From: Colias croceus
Taxonomy: Eukaryota > Arthropoda > Insecta > Lepidoptera > Pieridae
DNA: 64,000 nt
Direction of reading: 5' to 3'
Assembly (NCBI RefSeq): GCF_905220415.1
Contig: NC_059545.1
Span: forward strand, 10,612,001-10,676,000
Shown here: piece after piece, positions 60,131 to 64,000 of the stretch
Numbering within the stretch: the stretch's first letter is position 1
Layout: each line of letters begins with the position of its first letter
The notes under the pieces: model-generated
What the model was told of the DNA's origin: nothing
Seen by the model: only the letters and a program-made list of their open reading frames with translations
Database searches by the model: none
Position numbers and translations under genes: made by a program

Positions 60131-61619
60131 TAAAACATAACAACTGCGTATGTTAATTATTTCACAAAGTTCCCATTCAGCCTGAAGCTAAGTGCAGGTA
60201 ACAGGTAAATGGCTAACTGACTTGCACGAAAGTTAGATTGGTAAAGTTAGGAAGTGCTTACAAACGCATACATAGCCGAGTAATTACGAGCCACGGCAAG
60301 GAGAAGGAAGGGTGGCCATAGATAATAGACCGAGGACACAATATATTAAAAATAAGCCTCGACCTCGGCCTCGACAATATGCTAGTTTTTGTTTATACTC
60401 TGTGGCATTTCCCGCGCTATTTAGAAGCGGGTGGAATTAAAAATTAATTGATATCGTGATGGTATGTTAACACAATGTCGAAAACTAATTTAAAAGTCCT
60501 TATGCTTATAAGCTTATGAACCGATTAAGATAAAATGCAATATTTAATCGAATAGGCCTTGTACCAGCTGAAGTCTCTCACAAACTTACGAACCTTATAA
60601 TCATCATCCGTTATGTCTTTAATCAGTAAAACCAAGACATATTTCGCAAAAATTTCGCAACCCCAACGAAGCCAATGAGATCGTGGACCACGTCACAATA
60701 TAATATGAAACAAATGACATAAAGTACGGCACAATAGGAGCCCCAGTCACGAAGAACACTCGAACCCTAAAATTATTATTATGATAGCTCTGTTTCAGAC
60801 GTGCTATGCATTATTCATTTTCCCTTTTCGCTCATCCAGTATTTGTATCACTTTTTATTATTCTCCATGGGAATGTCCTAATATTAGCAATATAGAGAAG
60901 ATAGAGTAAATTAAATAGACCTATGAGACCTATACCGAAAAAAAAGGAGTCGACCGCATTTTCTTTTATTTGTTATTAAAGAACTTTCATTGGGTGAACG
61001 TATTTTGATATATTTTTTTTTAATATGGTGTCTAGTGTCTACCATCCCATTTCGTCCACGTCGCTTGACAATATGAAGGTGTTTTTTTTTTTTTTTTAAT
61101 GATTATTTTCCATTTCATAGTCTAAAAAATTGTAAACATTTATCATTCCTCACCAATACTGTAAAGCATATGTTTTAGATAAAATCAAGTAACCTTCGTA
61201 GGCTCCCAAATTGAATACGGCAAGTCTAGACGCGCTCATGGTATTCCTGTCACGTGCTTGCGGTCACGTACTACAAGTAATAACCCCTTTGTATTGACTG
61301 TGAAGGTTTTTCTATAGAGGGGGTCAAGACGTGTTGGAGATATTGGCATCCCATGTCCCCCTGATGGGACACTATTTTATTAGGGTTTATTAAGTCGATG
61401 TCCATTTCGAGTGATTCAGCTACCTACCTGCCTATAGTATTTTTGGTAACATCTCGGTAAAAGTAAATTATGGAACGGAAATACATGAGGTAGCTGGTTG
61501 ACTATATATAATTAAATGTACATAAAGACACAATAACTATACAATCTTAACGACTTTACTGTCGCTCCGTCCCTATGACCCCTAGTAGGTACATACTTAT
61601 AGCATAAATTAAAAAAAAC
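60131..61619. other. Non-coding stretch
   Basis: No gene recognised. Several long T-runs (for example 61081-61098) suggest old retroposon tails. Confidence 0.45.
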
Positions 61620-61787
61620 GACGTGTGGCACTCGGGGACTTCCGCTGTAAAGCTATTGCATGCTTTGCCTTCAAGCCACACCTCCACCCGTCGGAGTGGG
61701 GAGCGTGAGGTTTTTTCGTTACGGAATTTCTCGATTCGGTCCCCGCGCTCAAGGCCCGCGTCCCGCGATAGAAGCTATGCAATAGCC
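61620..61787 (+). repeat. Foldable ~165-bp interspersed repeat, copy 3
   Basis: Same family as 3162-3325 and 25361-25535: GACGTGTGGCACTCGGGGAC at the start and GAAGCTATGCAATAGC at the end. Contains the CTCC/GGAG hairpin around 61681-61698. The overlapping frames on both strands are repeat sequence. Confidence 0.85.
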
Positions 61788-64000
61788 ATAGCAAACTGTT
61801 ATTCGTCAGCCTAGGATTATTTCAAGAGCATTAGTTCATAATACTACTGATAAAAACCACGAAATATAGACAACAAAGAGAACAACAATAAATTATTTGT
61901 ATCCGGACTGCAGATATAATGGATGGACTATAAGAGTCAGGATGAACTCCAGTTATTTTTCTTGTATGTTCAAATCCCCGAAAAATTACCTTTCAGCTGT
62001 ATTCTGAGATGGGTTTCTTAACTTAGATATGAAGCTAGTTATGTACTCATAATATGAGGTTGAATGCTTTTTCTTTGTTTTCTACGAAGATTTCTACGTA
62101 TAAGTGTACCTGGAAATTCATATTTATAAACAGGTACCTATGTCAACATCAGTCGCTTTAAATATTCATATTGGTACTTTTCATGACCTAGTAGGTACCT
62201 ATTATTACATAAAGTGTTTACGAGCAACAATTTGACTTCAAAGAAAAGCTACAAGTTACAACGAATACATTAAATTTCTTTCCAACTTTTCCATATTCTA
62301 AAAATATTTACAATTTTATACATTTCGGCAAATTCAATTATTGATAATTGACATACCTACTCGCAGTCATTCCAAACTTTTACAGGATCAACGTTGTATA
62401 ACGAAAGGCTAGCCATTTCTATTGTCTCCCAACCGACAAAAGGACTAGACAAATTATATTTTCAACAAGGCTAAATATACGAGAGGAATCAGATCGAAAG
62501 TTCAATTGGCAAGGCTCCTTCTATTCTGGGAAGATGCTGTCACGAGTTTCAGATGCCACCTGTGAATAATGTCTATCCTGGTCTATTTTCAATTGCTTTA
62601 TCTATTGTTACAGGTTATAAACGGTTTTGTTGTTATAATAATTATTGATGTAAAAATATATGATCAACCCTTCAAACACATAAAAAGCAGTAGTAAAATT
62701 AAGTCAAAAAGTTCTAAAGAGAACGCGGTTTACAAGTTCTTTCAATCTTTAGTAACGTTTCATTTTGATGAATGTCAACGTATAACAAATAAATATCTTC
62801 GAACAATCTTGTATAAAATTTAAGTTTTAAACAAATTCTTAAATCAAGACTAGCACATCTAAACTAAAATAAATGAAAACCCCGCTAATTAATATCTCTA
62901 GTCATAGAACATTTAGAGGCCATTCAGTAAAGTTATAAAATCGTGATTAAGATAGAAATATTTACATTTTAAACAAAGCATTATGCTAAATGAACGAAAT
63001 AGGAGTGTAAAATAAACGATCTCCAAGCTTGCAGATAAGAAAGGGGGACGAGATAATTGGGCTCTCTATCTGGGCATTGTTCTCTTTGAAACAACCAGAA
63101 AACATTATAAATGAGCCTTATCTTGCATTATATTTTTGGCAAGGCAACATTTCACTAACATTTTACTGACATAAGTCGAAAAAGTCTTGCCCTAAAAGTT
63201 CTAAGAGGTAAAAAGCTTCAATATATGTTTTTTTTTTATGTGCAAATATAAGCTTAGATAATAATTAATTATAATTTATACCGTCTAGTCAGCTTGGACA
63301 TCAGACATGGTCACGTTTTTATTAAATTATAGTCCAGATTTCAAAGAACGGTAACCCAAACAGACAACTCTATATTATCACATGTATAATTTCTCGAGAT
63401 TTGTATGGATTTCATTTTCATTGAACCTAATGAATTCTTATTTTTGTAGTACTTAGGTAACTATATTTTATAGAATTTTCTCTACGCTTTATTATAAGAC
63501 GCTGTCTGCTATTTCTTTGTACGGAGTGTATTAGGAGACGAGTTAAAACAACGAGATCATGATTATTCGTATTAATTATTGCTTAAATATCGATTTATTT
63601 GGGCTACACGTGTACATGATAAATGATGCAACAATTAGGATAGATTATATTATGCTTACACACTACACCTCCCTTCTAATAGAAAAAAAAACATAACTTC
63701 TACTCAATTGATAATTGAATTTTTAACAATTAAAAAATAATTGCGCAGCGAAGGAAATCGAATCCAAAATGATTATTTTAAACAATATTATCGAAATACA
63801 GCATTTATTAATTTGGAATCAGCAAAGGAACCCATTCGGGATTCAATACCCATAAAGCCCCTCGTTGATTTGAAGGCAATATCAACTTCAAGTGACAAGA
63901 GGGATGAGTGGGATTCCATATATTTATGGGATTCGTGTCGAAAATGGACACTTATAGCTTTTTTACGCTTTTCCATTCCTGCTTACATTTCGCTGTTTAT
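61788..64000. other. AT-rich non-coding stretch
   Basis: No gene or repeat recognised up to the window end. Confidence 0.5.

Noticed and set aside
61609..61814. Overlapping frames of 61 and 63 codons
   Set aside because: They fall in the foldable repeat family that has copies at 3.2 and 25.4 kb.

Overview
This window is AT-rich animal DNA, almost certainly from a moth or butterfly. Three things point there: a bombyxin-type insulin-like gene without introns, a netrin first exon of insect type, and many repeats of lepidopteran style. The repeats include about eighteen non-autonomous Helitron-like elements (among them the Lep1 type) that share a hairpin followed by a CTAGT end, tRNA-derived SINEs in reverse orientation, and 3' ends of LINEs. 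Only two host genes can be supported from the sequence; both are on the minus strand.

Layout. From 1 to about 29 kb no host exon was recognised. That part holds Helitrons, MITEs (2.5, 5.1, 5.7 and 10.6 kb), a perfect 32-bp-arm hairpin (6.0 kb), a THAP-like zinc-finger fragment (8.6 kb), a tandem duplication (20.0 kb) and copies of a highly foldable repeat of about 165 bp (3.2 and 25.4 kb, again at 61.6 kb). From 29,036 to 33,876 lies a complete Ty3/Gypsy LTR retrotransposon on the minus strand. It has two identical 228-bp LTRs, a 4-bp TACA target duplication, intact gag and pol, an A AAA AAC -1 frameshift site directly before the gag stop, and no env. It has no visible tRNA-type primer-binding site; instead the bases just after the 5' LTR are complementary to a stretch inside the LTR, as in self-priming Tf1-type elements.

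From 37,292 to 39,057 there is an unusual 1.77-kb terminal-inverted-repeat element with a dispersed ACCGACCC motif and a possible tiny spliced coding exon. Immediately beside it, at 39,201-40,206, is the first coding exon of netrin: signal peptide, laminin N-terminal domain and first LE module, ending at a good splice donor. Transcription runs leftward and no later netrin exon was recognised, so the sequence to the left may be a very long, transposon-filled netrin intron. Upstream, at 44,487-44,825, is the insulin-like gene with a TATA box and a poly(A) signal. From 45 to 64 kb only repeats were identified, including a second TIR element (50,893-53,044), 27-bp tandem repeats (57 kb) and a CpG-rich patch that may be a minus-strand promoter (55.8 kb).

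The two host genes act separately: netrin is a secreted axon-guidance cue, and the insulin-like peptide is a secreted hormone of the insulin pathway. Nothing in the sequence indicates joint regulation.
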